Shown piece after piece: positions 34,929 to 44,241 of a DNA stretch of 63,988 nt. Under the pieces are notes generated by a model, which made no database searches, was not told the DNA's origin, and saw only the letters and a list, made by a program, of their open reading frames with translations. Position numbers and translations under genes: made by a program. The first letter of the stretch is position 1. Each line of letters opens with the position of its first letter. This stretch comes from Streptomyces aurantiacus (GTDB lineage: Bacteria > Actinomycetota > Actinomycetes > Streptomycetales > Streptomycetaceae): the NCBI RefSeq assembly GCF_001418335.1, contig NZ_LIPP01000082.1, forward strand, positions 1 through 63,988. The letters are read 5' to 3'.

Positions 34929-35498
34929 TCAGCCGACCGGCGCCAGCACCGTCGTGCGGCCCGTGGTGCGGCCCCCCAGTGCCGCGGAGAACTGGTCCGT
35001 GACCTGCGCCAGTGCCTCCGCGGCGCCCGGCGCGACGGTCAGGGTGCCGTCGTCCCCCGCGGTGATGTCCTTGTCGAGCGTGAACCAGCCCTGGACGATG
35101 TGCGCGGCCCCCATGGAACTCAGGACCGGGCGCAGTGCGTAGTCGATGGCCAGAACGTGGGCCGTGCTGCCGCCGGTGGCGAGCGGCAGCACCGTCTTGC
35201 CGGTCAGCGCGTACTGCGGGAGCAGGTCGAGCAGCGACTTCAGCAGCCCCGAGTAGGCAGCCTTGTAGACAGGAGTACCGATGACCACTCCGTCCACCTG
35301 CTCGAACAGTGCCGTGGCCTCGACGACCGCCGGGTGCCGGAAGTCGGCACCGAGCAACGCCTCGGCGGGCAGGGTGCGCACATCGAGGGAGATGACGTCG
35401 TGGCCCTGTTCCCGGAGCCGGTCGTCCAGATGCCGCAGAAGTCGCGCGGTGCGTGAGGTGGCCGAAGGGCTACCGGAGACGGACAGAATCGCGGCCAT
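34929..35498 (-). CDS. NADPH-dependent FMN reductase, SsuE-like
   Basis: 189-residue flavodoxin-like FMN reductase of the SsuE/MsuE family. The N-terminal phosphate loop is SVSGSPSATSRTARLL, the family motif is GTPVYKAAYSGLLKSLLDLLPQ, and LATGGSTAHVLAIDYALRPVL is also present. SsuE enzymes supply FMNH2 to two-component monooxygenases that cleave C-S bonds. Here it is the last gene of a leftward group with two flavin-dependent monooxygenases, so it is their natural partner. AAGG lies upstream of the ATG at 35498. Confidence 0.9.
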   Translation of the reverse strand: MAAILSVSGSPSATSRTARLLRHLDDRLREQGHDVISLDVRTLPAEALLGADFRHPAVVEATALFEQVDGVVIGTPVYKAAYSGLLKSLLDLLPQYALTGKTVLPLATGGSTAHVLAIDYALRPVLSSMGAAHIVQGWFTLDKDITAGDDGTLTVAPGAAEALAQVTDQFSAALGGRTTGRTTVLAPVG

Positions 35499-35594
35499 GA
35501 GGGGACCTTTCGGGAGAGGCGGACGGTGGGCGGTGGGATTCAGAGTTCGGACGGAGCAGGTGGGCCGAGGTGTTCCGCCCGGTGGCGGCGTCGC

Positions 35595-36362
35595 TCACCA
35601 GGTGCTGGTCTCCACGGCGATCAGCGGCACCAGGTCGTTGCGCAGCGTCTCCAGGAAGGTGACGATCTCGGCCGCCACCGAACGGTGCTGGAGGTCGTTC
35701 AGAACGTCGTGGTGGGCACCCCGGACGACCGACAGGCGGGCACGGGGCAGGGACTTGGCCGTGCGGACGAGTGCGTCGTGGTCCGCGAGAGGATCGGCGT
35801 CGCCGACGAGGATCAGCGCCGGGACGTCGGCCTCGCTGTCGTGGGCCGCCGAGAGGAGGGCGTCCGGCACCGCCTCGTTGAGCGAGCCTCGCCGTACCCG
35901 GGTGTCGTCGGTGAGCCTGCCCCGGTGGGTGGGGCAGGACGTGCGTACGTCGAGTTCGTCGTCCCAGGTGCCGGCCGCGGTGGTGGCGTGGCCGGGAAGC
36001 CCGGCGAGTACGACGGCGTCGGGCCGTCCGGCGGCGGGGGCGTCCGCCCGGCCGAGGAGCGCGGCGACCGCGAGGGCCCCGGTGTCCGCGCCGAGCAGCA
36101 CGACCGGGCGAGCGACACCGTCCTCACCTGCCGTCCCCTCACCGGCCGCCGCCAATTCGACGCCCAGGGCGTCCAGTTGATCGGCCAGGTCGGCGGCGTC
36201 GAAGTCCGGGGCGTCGATGACGCGGACGCGGTAGGCGTCGGCGGCCAGTCGGCTGCCCAGGCGGGTGTAGGTCTCCCGGGTCTCCCCCCTGCCGGGTACC
36301 ACGATGACGGTGCCGCGGGTGCGCAGGCCGGCGGGGGCGTGGTGGTCGGTGTACTCGGTCAT
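35595..36362 (-). CDS. Alpha/beta hydrolase
   Basis: 255-residue alpha/beta hydrolase. It opens with a strand and VPGRGETRETYTRLGSRLA (oxyanion region). The nucleophile position is in LLGADTGALAVAALLG, with Asp in place of the usual Ser in the GxSxG elbow. An acidic residue is in LVGDADPLADH, and the catalytic His is in VRGAHHDVLNDLQHR. An Asp at the elbow suggests an epoxide hydrolase/dehalogenase-like mechanism or an inactive esterase. It starts 1 bp after the LLM oxidoreductase stop, so it belongs to the sulfur-acquisition operon, where it might hydrolyse a desulfurisation intermediate. Confidence 0.8.
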   Translation of the reverse strand: MTEYTDHHAPAGLRTRGTVIVVPGRGETRETYTRLGSRLAADAYRVRVIDAPDFDAADLADQLDALGVELAAAGEGTAGEDGVARPVVLLGADTGALAVAALLGRADAPAAGRPDAVVLAGLPGHATTAAGTWDDELDVRTSCPTHRGRLTDDTRVRRGSLNEAVPDALLSAAHDSEADVPALILVGDADPLADHDALVRTAKSLPRARLSVVRGAHHDVLNDLQHRSVAAEIVTFLETLRNDLVPLIAVETSTW

Positions 36363-36363
36363 C

Positions 36364-37392
36364 TCAGACTCCTGCGGGTACTGGGTCGGTCGCGGGCTGC
36401 CAGCCCAGGGCGGGTGCCACCTCGGTGGCGATGAGTTCGAGGGCTCGTACGGCGGTGTCGTGGTCGGGGACCGCGGGGTTGAACTGTGCGATCAGGTCGG
36501 TCGCCAGAGGCAGGACCTTCTCCTGCCCGAGCTCCGCGACGATCTCCTCGGTCGAGCCGTAGAAGCAGTGGAAGCGGCGCAACGCCTCGTCCGGGGCCAG
36601 GCCCCTGGGGAAGGCGCCGCTCTGCGCCATGCGCAGGGCCGCCCGGTGGACGTCGTCGCCGATGTGTTGGAGTGCCGTGCGCCGGTCCTTCGCCGGGAAC
36701 AGGAACCGGGACAGCCCGATCCGTGGGCGGCGCGGCTGGTCCCACGCGCCGAGGAACGCGTCGGCCCAGGGCCGCTGTATCTCGTCGGTGGGCGCGTCGA
36801 ACCCGTACGCCGCACGGTTGAGCAGCAGGTTCGAGCCGCCGGCCGCGGCGTGCCGTGCGCCGGGCTCGCTGAAGACGCCCTGCCAGACGCGGTCGGTGAA
36901 GTCCCCGGCCGTGGGCTGGATGCGGAAACCGGGTGTACGCACCTCGTCGTTGGCCAGGGCGCGGCGCAGCACGGTGAGGTTCTCGGTGGTCAACTCGCGC
37001 TTGCGGGCGGGGTCCTGGCCGAACGCGGCGTACTCCACTTCGCTGTATCCGCTGCCGACGCCGATCTCGACACGGCCGCCGCTGAGTGTGTCGACGACGG
37101 CGACGTCCTCGGCGAGGCGGACGGGGTCCTCAAGCGGCAGGACCGTGATGGCCGTGCCGAGCCGGATGCGGGTGGTCCGCGCGGCGGCGTGGGCGAGGAA
37201 GGTCCAGGGTGAGGAGAGGCCGCCACCGCTGAGGGAGACATGATGCTGGGCGACCCAGCCGACGTCGAAGCCGAGTTCGTCCGCGACGACGAAGAGTTCC
37301 TGTGCGTTGCGGTAGGTCTGGGCCAGGTCGTCGCCTCGTCCCTGGACGTGGGTGAGGAAGCCGAGTCTGAAGCGCGGTGTCCGGGTGGTCAT
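36364..37392 (-). CDS. LLM class flavin-dependent monooxygenase
   Basis: 342-residue luciferase-like monooxygenase. The TIM-barrel N-terminus (FRLGFLTHVQGRGDD) is followed by VADELGFDVGWVAQHHV, the family stretch TTRIRLGTAITVLPLEDPVRLAEDVAVVD, and SGGRVEIGVGSGY. It should use FMNH2 and O2 to oxidise an organic substrate. Next to an SsuE-like reductase and an ABC importer, oxidation of an organosulfur compound is the likely job. The ATG at 37392 has GAGG about ten nucleotides upstream. The alpha/beta hydrolase follows after 1 bp. Confidence 0.88.
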   Translation of the reverse strand: MTTRTPRFRLGFLTHVQGRGDDLAQTYRNAQELFVVADELGFDVGWVAQHHVSLSGGGLSSPWTFLAHAAARTTRIRLGTAITVLPLEDPVRLAEDVAVVDTLSGGRVEIGVGSGYSEVEYAAFGQDPARKRELTTENLTVLRRALANDEVRTPGFRIQPTAGDFTDRVWQGVFSEPGARHAAAGGSNLLLNRAAYGFDAPTDEIQRPWADAFLGAWDQPRRPRIGLSRFLFPAKDRRTALQHIGDDVHRAALRMAQSGAFPRGLAPDEALRRFHCFYGSTEEIVAELGQEKVLPLATDLIAQFNPAVPDHDTAVRALELIATEVAPALGWQPATDPVPAGV

Positions 37393-37475
37393 GAGGTGAT
37401 CGCCTCTCAAGGGTCGGGCGGTGCCGAGGTCGTTACGGGCGCTCCGTCATCGGCAGTTGGCTCATGTGGCGGCCC

Positions 37476-38816
37476 TCAGTGGTCCACGACACCGCGCTCG
37501 CGGGTGTTGCGGTTGGCGGGGACCGGCAGGCCGAGGTTGCCGCGCAGGGTGTCGGCCGCGTACTCGGTGCGGAAAAGGCCGCGCTTCTGGAGGATCGGCA
37601 CGACGCCGTCGACGAAGAGTTCCAGGTCGTCGTTGTTGCGGAAGGCGAGGTTGATGCCGTCGAGGGTGCCGGCGTCGAACCACTTCTCGATGGTGTCGGC
37701 GACGGTCACCGGCGCCCCGACGAACGGGGAGCGGCGGAACTCGCTGACCGACTCGGCCACTTGACGCAGGGTCAACTTCTCCGCCTTGGCCCGTTCGATC
37801 AGCTTGGCCGCGCCGGTACGGCCTCCCTTCTCGGCGAGGTGCGCCACGTCCGGGAACGGTGCGTCCAGATCGTGCCCGCTGAAGTCGTACGCGCCGAAGG
37901 AACGGCCCAGCAGCGCGAGGTTGCCGTCGAAGTCGTTGTCCTCCTCGAAGATCTCCCGCTCCCGGCGCCTGGCCGCCTCGTCGGTGGTGGCGACGACGGG
38001 GCCACCATGGATGAAGATCTTGATGTGCTCGGGGTCGCGGCCGTACGAGGCGGTGCGCTTCTTGATGTCGGCGTAGTACTCCTGCGCCTGCTGCAGTGAG
38101 CCGCCCGGCGCGTAGATGCCCTCGGCGACCCGCGCGGCGAGATCGCGGCCCTCCTCGGAGACCCCGGCCTGGAAGATCACCGGCTGGCCCTGCGGTGAGC
38201 GGGAGAGGTTGAGCGGGCCGGCGATCTTGAAGTGCTCGCCCTCGTGGTTCAGTTCGTGCAGCTTGGCGGGGTCCAGGAAGACGCCGCGCTCGACGTCGGC
38301 CGGGAACGCGTCGTCCTCGTAGGAGTCCCACAGGCCGCGGGCGACCTCGACGAACTCCAGCGCCCTGCCGTAGCGGGTGGCGTAGTCGAGGTGTTCGTCG
38401 AGCCCGTAGTTCCTGGAGGTGCCGGTGTCGAAGCTGGTCACCACGTTCCAGCCGGCCCGGCCTCCGCTGATGTGGTCGAGGGAGGCGAACCGGCGGGCGA
38501 GGTTGAACGGCGAGTTGTACGTCGAACTGGCCGTGCCGACCAGGCCGATGTGCCGGGTGTGGGTGGCGACCGCGGACAGCAGGGTCAGCGGTTCGAGCCG
38601 GTTGAGGTAGTGCGCCGGGTAGGTGGAGTTGATGAACTGGCTGTCGACCACGAACAGGGCGTCGAACAGGGCGTGTTCGGCCGCCTTGGCCTGCGCGATG
38701 TAGTAGTTGATGTCGATGCTGGCGTTCTTCGCGACCCGCGGGTCCTTCCAGAGACCGTGCTGGCCGGGGCCGCCGACACCATAGGGGTGCAGTGCGAGGT
38801 GGATCGTGCGGGACAT
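37476..38816 (-). CDS. NtaA/DszA/SnaA-type flavin-dependent monooxygenase
   Basis: 446-residue LLM-class monooxygenase of the nitrilotriacetate/dibenzothiophene-sulfone/pristinamycin oxidase subfamily. Landmarks are AEHALFDALFVVDSQF, RLEPLTLLSAVATHTRHIGLVGTASSTYNSPFNLARRF and SGGRAGWNVVTSFDTG, followed by NYGLDEHLDYATRYGRALEFVEVARGLWDS. Such enzymes act on sulfones and amines with FMNH2 from a separate reductase, here the SsuE-like protein. GAGGA lies upstream of the ATG at 38816. It follows the ATPase genes of the importer by 104 bp. Confidence 0.9.
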   Translation of the reverse strand: MSRTIHLALHPYGVGGPGQHGLWKDPRVAKNASIDINYYIAQAKAAEHALFDALFVVDSQFINSTYPAHYLNRLEPLTLLSAVATHTRHIGLVGTASSTYNSPFNLARRFASLDHISGGRAGWNVVTSFDTGTSRNYGLDEHLDYATRYGRALEFVEVARGLWDSYEDDAFPADVERGVFLDPAKLHELNHEGEHFKIAGPLNLSRSPQGQPVIFQAGVSEEGRDLAARVAEGIYAPGGSLQQAQEYYADIKKRTASYGRDPEHIKIFIHGGPVVATTDEAARRREREIFEEDNDFDGNLALLGRSFGAYDFSGHDLDAPFPDVAHLAEKGGRTGAAKLIERAKAEKLTLRQVAESVSEFRRSPFVGAPVTVADTIEKWFDAGTLDGINLAFRNNDDLELFVDGVVPILQKRGLFRTEYAADTLRGNLGLPVPANRNTRERGVVDH

Positions 38817-38920
38817 ACGAAGTCCTCTCGGTGGTTCGGTGGTTCGAGGGATCAGGAGTGACTGATCAGGAATGAGGGTTTCAGAAGCCAGGCGGTCGGT
38901 CAGGTAGTCGGGTGCCGTGC

Positions 38921-39790
38921 TCACGCGTGCAGCAGCGCGCGCAGGCGGTCGCGTTCGGCCCTGTCGGCCGACGCCGTCCGCAACGTGGGCGCGGAGCCGA
39001 CGAGCAGGCGGGTGTAGACGTGCCGGGGGTCGGTGATGACGTCGCGGGCGGCTCCGACCTCGACGAGTTCGCCCTGGTAGAGCACCGCGATGCGGTCGGC
39101 GACCCCGGCGACGGACCCCAGGTCGTGGGAGATGAAGACGAGGGCCGTGCCCGCGGCACGCAGGTCCTTGAGGATCTGCAGGATCTGGACGCGGTTGGCG
39201 GAGTCGAGCGCGCTGACCGGCTCGTCGAGGATGACCAGCTTCGGCTCGGTGACCAGCGCCCGGGCCACCGAGACACGCTGGCGCTGACCACCCGACAGCT
39301 CGCCCGGCAGCCGGTCGAGCAGGTCCTCGGAGAGCTGCACGCGGGCGAGGAACGTACGGACCCGGTCGGCCGCCTCCTGACGCGGGACGCCCTGGATGAG
39401 CAGCGGCTCGCTCAGCGACTCCTCGACGGTGAGGTCGGGGTCGAGGCTGCGCAGGGGGTCCTGGAAAACGTACTGGACGACGCCTCGGCGGCGCAGGCGG
39501 CGCCACTGGCGGGTGCCGTACGCGCCGACGTCCTCGCCGCCGATGACGATCCGGCCCGCCGAGGGCCGCACGAGGCCGAGAACGGTGCGGGCGAAGGTGG
39601 ACTTGCCCGATCCCGTCTCGCCGATGATGCCCACGGTCTCGCCGGGCGCGACGCTCAGCGAGACGTCGTGCAGGGCGCGGCGGCGGCGCCTGCGCGGTCC
39701 GTAGTGCACGTCGAGGCCGGTGACCTCCAGGACCGCGCTCTCGTCCGTCGGGGTGGCGGCGGGCTGCTGCCGCGCGTGTTCGGTGGTCAC
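38921..39790 (-). CDS. ABC importer ATPase 2 (DppF-like), sulfur operon
   Basis: 289-residue ATPase. Walker A is GETGSGKSTFARTVL (Thr in place of the usual Ser), the signature is LSGGQRQRVSVARAL, Walker B is LVILDEPVSALDS, and the oppA-type tail is HVYTRLLVGS. An Arg-rich stretch GPRRRRRRALHDV precedes the first strand. The GTG at 39790 overlaps the preceding ATPase stop by 4 bp. It is the second of two separate ATPases, in contrast to the fused version at 22248-24095. Confidence 0.92.
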   Translation of the reverse strand: MTTEHARQQPAATPTDESAVLEVTGLDVHYGPRRRRRRALHDVSLSVAPGETVGIIGETGSGKSTFARTVLGLVRPSAGRIVIGGEDVGAYGTRQWRRLRRRGVVQYVFQDPLRSLDPDLTVEESLSEPLLIQGVPRQEAADRVRTFLARVQLSEDLLDRLPGELSGGQRQRVSVARALVTEPKLVILDEPVSALDSANRVQILQILKDLRAAGTALVFISHDLGSVAGVADRIAVLYQGELVEVGAARDVITDPRHVYTRLLVGSAPTLRTASADRAERDRLRALLHA

Positions 39791-40689
39791 GATGTCTCCT
39801 GCGGCGTGAGGAACCTGTCCAGGCCGTAGCTCTCGTGCTCGGCGATGAGCAGTCGGGTGTACTCGTGGCGCGGGTGGTGGAGCACCTCGCGCGTCGTGCC
39901 CTGTTCCACCACCTCGCCGTCGCGCATGACGAGGACCTCGTCGCACAGCTGGGCGACGACGGCCAGGTCGTGGGAGACGATCACCAGGGCCAGGCCGGCG
40001 TGTTCGCGGAGTTCGGCGAGCAGGTCGAGGATCTCGGCCTGGACCGTGACGTCGAGCGCGGTCGTCGCCTCGTCGGCGATGAGGATCCGCGGGTCGGCGG
40101 CGATCGCGGCCGCGATCAGGACGCGCTGGAGCATGCCGCCCGACAGCTCGTGCGTGTACTGGCCGTAGACCAGCTCCGGATCGCGCAGTTGCACCGCCTG
40201 GAGCAGTTCGACGGCACGGTGGCGTGCCTCGCGCCGCTTCACGCCCTTCTTGACCCGGATGACCTCGGCGATCTGCGCGCCCACCCGGATCGACGGGTTG
40301 AGGTAGGACGCCGGGTCCTGGAAGACCGCGCTGATCGTGGCGCCGCGCAGCGCCGTCCACTGCTGAGGGGTCAGGTCCGCGATGTCGGTGCCCGCGATCT
40401 CGATCGAGCCGGCGGAGACCTCGAAGTGCGGGGGCAGGATGCCCAGCGTGGCGCGGCAGGTGAGGGTCTTGCCGCTGCCCGACTCGCCGACGATACCGAC
40501 GGTTTTCCCGGGGGTGAGCTCGAAACTCACGCCGTGGACGATCTCGCGGTCGGTGACCCGGTCGCTGATGCGCACGTCGCGCACGGTGAGCACCGGTGCG
40601 GCCGGCGCGACGGGCTCGCGTGGTGTCGCGGTCTTCAGGGCGGGCTTCAGGGCGGTGCCGGGAGCGGCCTTCTCGGACAGCGTCGTCAT
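39787..40689 (-). CDS. ABC importer ATPase 1 (DppD-like), sulfur operon
   Basis: 300-residue ATPase. Walker A is GESGSGKTLTCRATL, the signature is LSGGMLQRVLIAAAI, Walker B is ILIADEATTALDV, the His switch is IVSHDLAVV, and the tail is HEYTRLLIAEHES. Its ATG shares one base with the permease stop (TGATG). It works with the second ATPase to energise the peptide-type importer. Confidence 0.92.
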   Translation of the reverse strand: MTTLSEKAAPGTALKPALKTATPREPVAPAAPVLTVRDVRISDRVTDREIVHGVSFELTPGKTVGIVGESGSGKTLTCRATLGILPPHFEVSAGSIEIAGTDIADLTPQQWTALRGATISAVFQDPASYLNPSIRVGAQIAEVIRVKKGVKRREARHRAVELLQAVQLRDPELVYGQYTHELSGGMLQRVLIAAAIAADPRILIADEATTALDVTVQAEILDLLAELREHAGLALVIVSHDLAVVAQLCDEVLVMRDGEVVEQGTTREVLHHPRHEYTRLLIAEHESYGLDRFLTPQETS

Positions 40690-41582
40690 CACACACCTCC
40701 GGTGGATACGGGCTCGGGCCCATCGAGCCGGTTGGCCCGGGCCTTGCGGTTGTTGACGAAGGCTCGGCCCGCTTCGCCGGAGACGTCGCGGATCGCGTCG
40801 GCGAGCAGGTTGCTCGCCCAGACGGTGATCATGATCAGCAGTGCGGGGGCGAGGGGCGCCCACGGCTGGTAGCTGAGGTAGCCGAGGTCGGAGGCGAGCA
40901 GGCCGCCCCAGGTGGGCGCCGGGGGCTGGATGCCGATCCCGAGGAACGTCAGGCTGGAGACGATGATGAAGCCGACGCCGATGGTCTGGGCGAGCGCGAC
41001 GGCGATCGGCGGGAGCACCTTGACCCAGACGTGGCGGCGTACGACCCAGCCGACCGAGGCGCCGGAGACGAGTGCGGCCTCCACGTACGGGGAGCGGGCC
41101 ACGGCCAGGGTCGCGGCGCGGGAGACCCGGTAGAAGAGCGGAGAGACCAGGGCTCCCGTGACGAGCATGGCCTGGGTGATGCCGTTGCCGAGCAGCGCGA
41201 TCACGGCGACCGCGAACAGCAGGAACGGCAGGGCGACCAGCGTGTCGGCGAGACGCAGGGTGATCCATTCGAAGGTCCGGCCGAGGTAGACCGACAGGAT
41301 GCCCGGGATCGCGCCGACGACCAGTGCCATCAGGGCGACTTCGAGGGAGCCGAGCACGCTGACGCGGGAGCCGTCCAGGAGGCGGCTGAACACGTCACGG
41401 CCGAGGTAGTCGGTGCCCAGCCAGTGGGATCCCGAAGCCGCCGCGAGTGTGTTGTCGCTGGTGGCCAGGGGGTTCTGCGGGGCGAGCAGCGGACCGAGGA
41501 CCGCAAGGAGTGCGATCACGGTGAGGATCACCAGGGCGATCCGGCCGGATGTCAGGGTGAGGACGCGGCGCACCATGGTCAT
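40689..41582 (-). CDS. Peptide-type ABC permease (DppC-like), sulfur operon
   Basis: 297-residue permease with 6 TM segments. Visible landmarks are SHWLGTDYLGRDVFSRLLDG, the EAA loop EAALVSGASVGWVVRRHVW, and SSLTFLGIGIQPPAPTWGG. The ATG at 41582 overlaps the DppB-like stop (ATGA); a second ATG two codons in is less likely. Confidence 0.92.
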   Translation of the reverse strand: MTMVRRVLTLTSGRIALVILTVIALLAVLGPLLAPQNPLATSDNTLAAASGSHWLGTDYLGRDVFSRLLDGSRVSVLGSLEVALMALVVGAIPGILSVYLGRTFEWITLRLADTLVALPFLLFAVAVIALLGNGITQAMLVTGALVSPLFYRVSRAATLAVARSPYVEAALVSGASVGWVVRRHVWVKVLPPIAVALAQTIGVGFIIVSSLTFLGIGIQPPAPTWGGLLASDLGYLSYQPWAPLAPALLIMITVWASNLLADAIRDVSGEAGRAFVNNRKARANRLDGPEPVSTGGV

Positions 41583-42607
41583 ACCCCCCGTTGGGATGCC
41601 GGCGTGACACGTGCCAGCACCAGGTTGACGATCAGGTTGAAGAGGACGACGAGGACGATCGACACCACGAGGACGCCCTGCACGGCCGGTACGTCGCCGG
41701 CCTGGGCGGAGTCGTTGGCGAACCTGCCGAACCCTTGCAGGCCGAAGATCCACTCGGTCACGACGGAGGCGCCGACCAGGGCGGGGAACTTCAGGCCCAG
41801 GGTGGCCAGGGCCGGCCCGATGCCGTTGCGGAGCACATGGCCGTAGAAGATCCGACGAGGACTCAGGCCGCGTACCACCGCGCCTGTCACGTAGTTCTCC
41901 CGGAAGGCCGCGACGAGGCTGCCGCGGAGCTGGCGGGCCACGTCCGCGACGACGTCGAAGCTGAGCGCGATCGCCGGGAGCGTGATGTGCGCGAGCCACG
42001 GACCGAACCCCTGTTCCGCCGGGATGTAGCCGGCGGAGGGGAACAGATCGAGTCCCACGGCGAAGACCGCGACCAGCACGATGCCGACGACGAACGCGGG
42101 CATCACCGAGATCACGGTGACGAAGCCCGTGATCGCGCGGTCGATCCAGGTGGTGCGCCGCAGCGCCGCGAGCGCGCCCAGTGCGAAGCCGAGGACGATG
42201 CCGATGATGAGGGCGAACGTGGCGACGGACAGGCTCACTCCCAGGCCCAGGCCGATGAGCGTGGAGATGTCGGCGCCGTTGGTCCAGCTGGTGCCGAGCT
42301 GCCCGTGCAGGACGCCGGTGAACCAGTCCCAGTACTGGACCAGGAAGGGCCGGTCCAGGCCCCACTGGGCCTCGACCCGCTGGATCGCCTCGGGGGTCGC
42401 CTCCTCGCCCAGCTGGATGCGCGCCGGGCTGAGTCCGCTCATCGACCGCAGCGCGAAGGTCACGAACGTGGCGACCAGGAAGACGGGCACGAAGATCGCG
42501 ACCGACCGGGCCAGGGTGACCAGGAGGCGGCCGAGCGTGTGCCGCACCCTGGTCACGACGACCCCGCGACGGCGGGCAGGCGGGGCCTGTACCGCGGTCG
42601 TCGTCAT
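41579..42607 (-). CDS. Peptide-type ABC permease (DppB-like), sulfur operon
   Basis: 342-residue permease. It has an Arg-rich N-terminus, TM1 at about residues 28-50, GLDRPFLVQYWDWFTGVLHG, and an EAA-like loop GAVVRGLSPRRIFYGHVLRN, with 6 TM segments in total. The ATG at 42607 follows AGGGG. It is 41 bp downstream of the binding-protein gene. Confidence 0.92.
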   Translation of the reverse strand: MTTTAVQAPPARRRGVVVTRVRHTLGRLLVTLARSVAIFVPVFLVATFVTFALRSMSGLSPARIQLGEEATPEAIQRVEAQWGLDRPFLVQYWDWFTGVLHGQLGTSWTNGADISTLIGLGLGVSLSVATFALIIGIVLGFALGALAALRRTTWIDRAITGFVTVISVMPAFVVGIVLVAVFAVGLDLFPSAGYIPAEQGFGPWLAHITLPAIALSFDVVADVARQLRGSLVAAFRENYVTGAVVRGLSPRRIFYGHVLRNGIGPALATLGLKFPALVGASVVTEWIFGLQGFGRFANDSAQAGDVPAVQGVLVVSIVLVVLFNLIVNLVLARVTPASQRGV

Positions 42608-42648
42608 GGGGTTGCCCCTCTCTGTAGTGGGTCTGTGGTGGACGGGTG

Positions 42649-44223
42649 TCAGTTGCCGCCGTTGATGGTCACGCCGGTCCAGTCGATGTGGGCCGGGTTC
42701 TTCGGCAGGTCGGAGATCGACTTGCTCTTGGCGATGAGGTTCGGCTGGGAGTAGGTGAAGACCAGTGCCTTGCTCTTCAGTCCCGCCCGGGTCGCCCCCT
42801 GGAGCACCTGGGTGTAGTCCGGCGAGTCCAGCGGGGTCTGGCGCACCTTGGCGATGGCGGCCTCGAACCCGTCCGGCTCGTAGGGCGTGCTCAGGTTCAG
42901 CGGGCCGTTGGGGCCGAAGTGGGCGGTGAGGGTCTGCGCCGCCGAGTCCCGCCCTGTGGTCCCGTACAGCGACAACGTCAGGTCCTTCGCGAAGAAGGGG
43001 GTGGCCCAGTTCTTGTCGATCTTGATGGTGACCTTGATGCCGACCTTCGCCAGCTGCGACTGGACGATCTCCGCCTGGGGGTCCTCCGCCGGGATGACCA
43101 GGTTCAGCTTGATGTCGCCCGGCTCGTAGCCCGCGTCGGCCAGGAGCTTCCTGGACTTCGCCGGGTCGTAGGGGTAGGCGTCCTCCGACTTCGGGTCGTA
43201 GGCCACGTATCCCTTCGGGAACGGCTGGTCGGTCACCTCGCCGTAGCCGAAGGTCAGTTTGTCGACGAACTCCTTGCGGTTGACCGCGTGGCGTACGGCG
43301 TCGACGACCTTGTCGTTGTCGAACGGCGCCTTGTTGACGTTGAGGCTGATGTTGGAGGCGTTGAAGCCCGGCTGCACGAAGACGTCCAGGCCGGCCTTCT
43401 TGGCGGCGGACGCCTGACTCGGGTCCAGGTCGGCGAAGTTGTAGACGCCGGTCTGCAGGCCGGAGACGACCGTGGAGGCGTCGGGGGCGGAGGTCAGCTC
43501 GACGTTGTCGATGTGGATGTTCTTCGCGTCCCAGTAGTCCGGGTTCTTCTTGAGGAGCGCCTTCGTGCCCGGGATCACCTGGGTGACGACGAACGGGCCC
43601 GCGCCGACCGGGTTCTGGTCCAGCTTCTCGGGGTTCTTCGCGGCCTTGGGGCTGGCGACCTGGAGCACGCGCTGACCGAGCAGCTGGGGTATCTGGTAGT
43701 CGACCTGGCTGAGGTGCAGGACCGCGTCCAGGCCGTTGGCGTCCACCGACTTGATGGAGGTCAGGTCACCGAAGAGCGCCGAGTTCTTCTGCTTCTGCGC
43801 CCGCTCGATGGCCGCCTTGACCGCGGCGGCGTCGACCGGCTCACCGTCGCTGAACTTCAGCCCGGAACGCAGATGGAAGGTGATCTCGTCACCCTTGTCG
43901 TTGTACTCCCAGCTCTTGGCGAGGTCGGGCACGGCCTTGCCGCTCTCGTCGGTTCGCGTCAACGAGGCGTAGGTGAGGGCGAGTTCGCGGAACTGCGCGC
44001 CGCTGCCCCCGACGACCGGATCCCAGTGGGTCGGGAAGTACGAGGAGGTCCACTTCAGCGTGGAGCCGCCATCCGAGGCGGCCGAGTCACCGCCGCAGGC
44101 GCTCAGGACGGGAGCGAGCACGGCGACGAAGGCGGTGGTGAGGGCTGCGGCCCGCAGGCGGCCTGTCCCTTGGGACGAACGGCGGTTCGGTCCGGGGCGG
44201 CGGGTGATGAGGTGAGCGGGCAT
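42649..44223 (-). CDS. Substrate-binding lipoprotein, sulfur-linked ABC importer
   Basis: 524-residue family 5 solute-binding protein. The signal peptide ends VLSACGGDS (Cys about residue 48) after an unusually long, Arg-rich n-region (LITRRPGPNRRSSQGTGR). The core shows LKWTSSYFPTHWDPVVG, ITFHLRSGLKFSDGEPV and VRHAVNRKEFVDKL. The ATG at 44223 has AGGAA seven nucleotides upstream. It is the first structural gene of the importer/monooxygenase operon, 355 bp downstream of a Cys-containing leader peptide. Confidence 0.92.
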   Translation of the reverse strand: MPAHLITRRPGPNRRSSQGTGRLRAAALTTAFVAVLAPVLSACGGDSAASDGGSTLKWTSSYFPTHWDPVVGGSGAQFRELALTYASLTRTDESGKAVPDLAKSWEYNDKGDEITFHLRSGLKFSDGEPVDAAAVKAAIERAQKQKNSALFGDLTSIKSVDANGLDAVLHLSQVDYQIPQLLGQRVLQVASPKAAKNPEKLDQNPVGAGPFVVTQVIPGTKALLKKNPDYWDAKNIHIDNVELTSAPDASTVVSGLQTGVYNFADLDPSQASAAKKAGLDVFVQPGFNASNISLNVNKAPFDNDKVVDAVRHAVNRKEFVDKLTFGYGEVTDQPFPKGYVAYDPKSEDAYPYDPAKSRKLLADAGYEPGDIKLNLVIPAEDPQAEIVQSQLAKVGIKVTIKIDKNWATPFFAKDLTLSLYGTTGRDSAAQTLTAHFGPNGPLNLSTPYEPDGFEAAIAKVRQTPLDSPDYTQVLQGATRAGLKSKALVFTYSQPNLIAKSKSISDLPKNPAHIDWTGVTINGGN

Positions 44224-44241
44224 CTCGTTCTTCCTGTGGCG

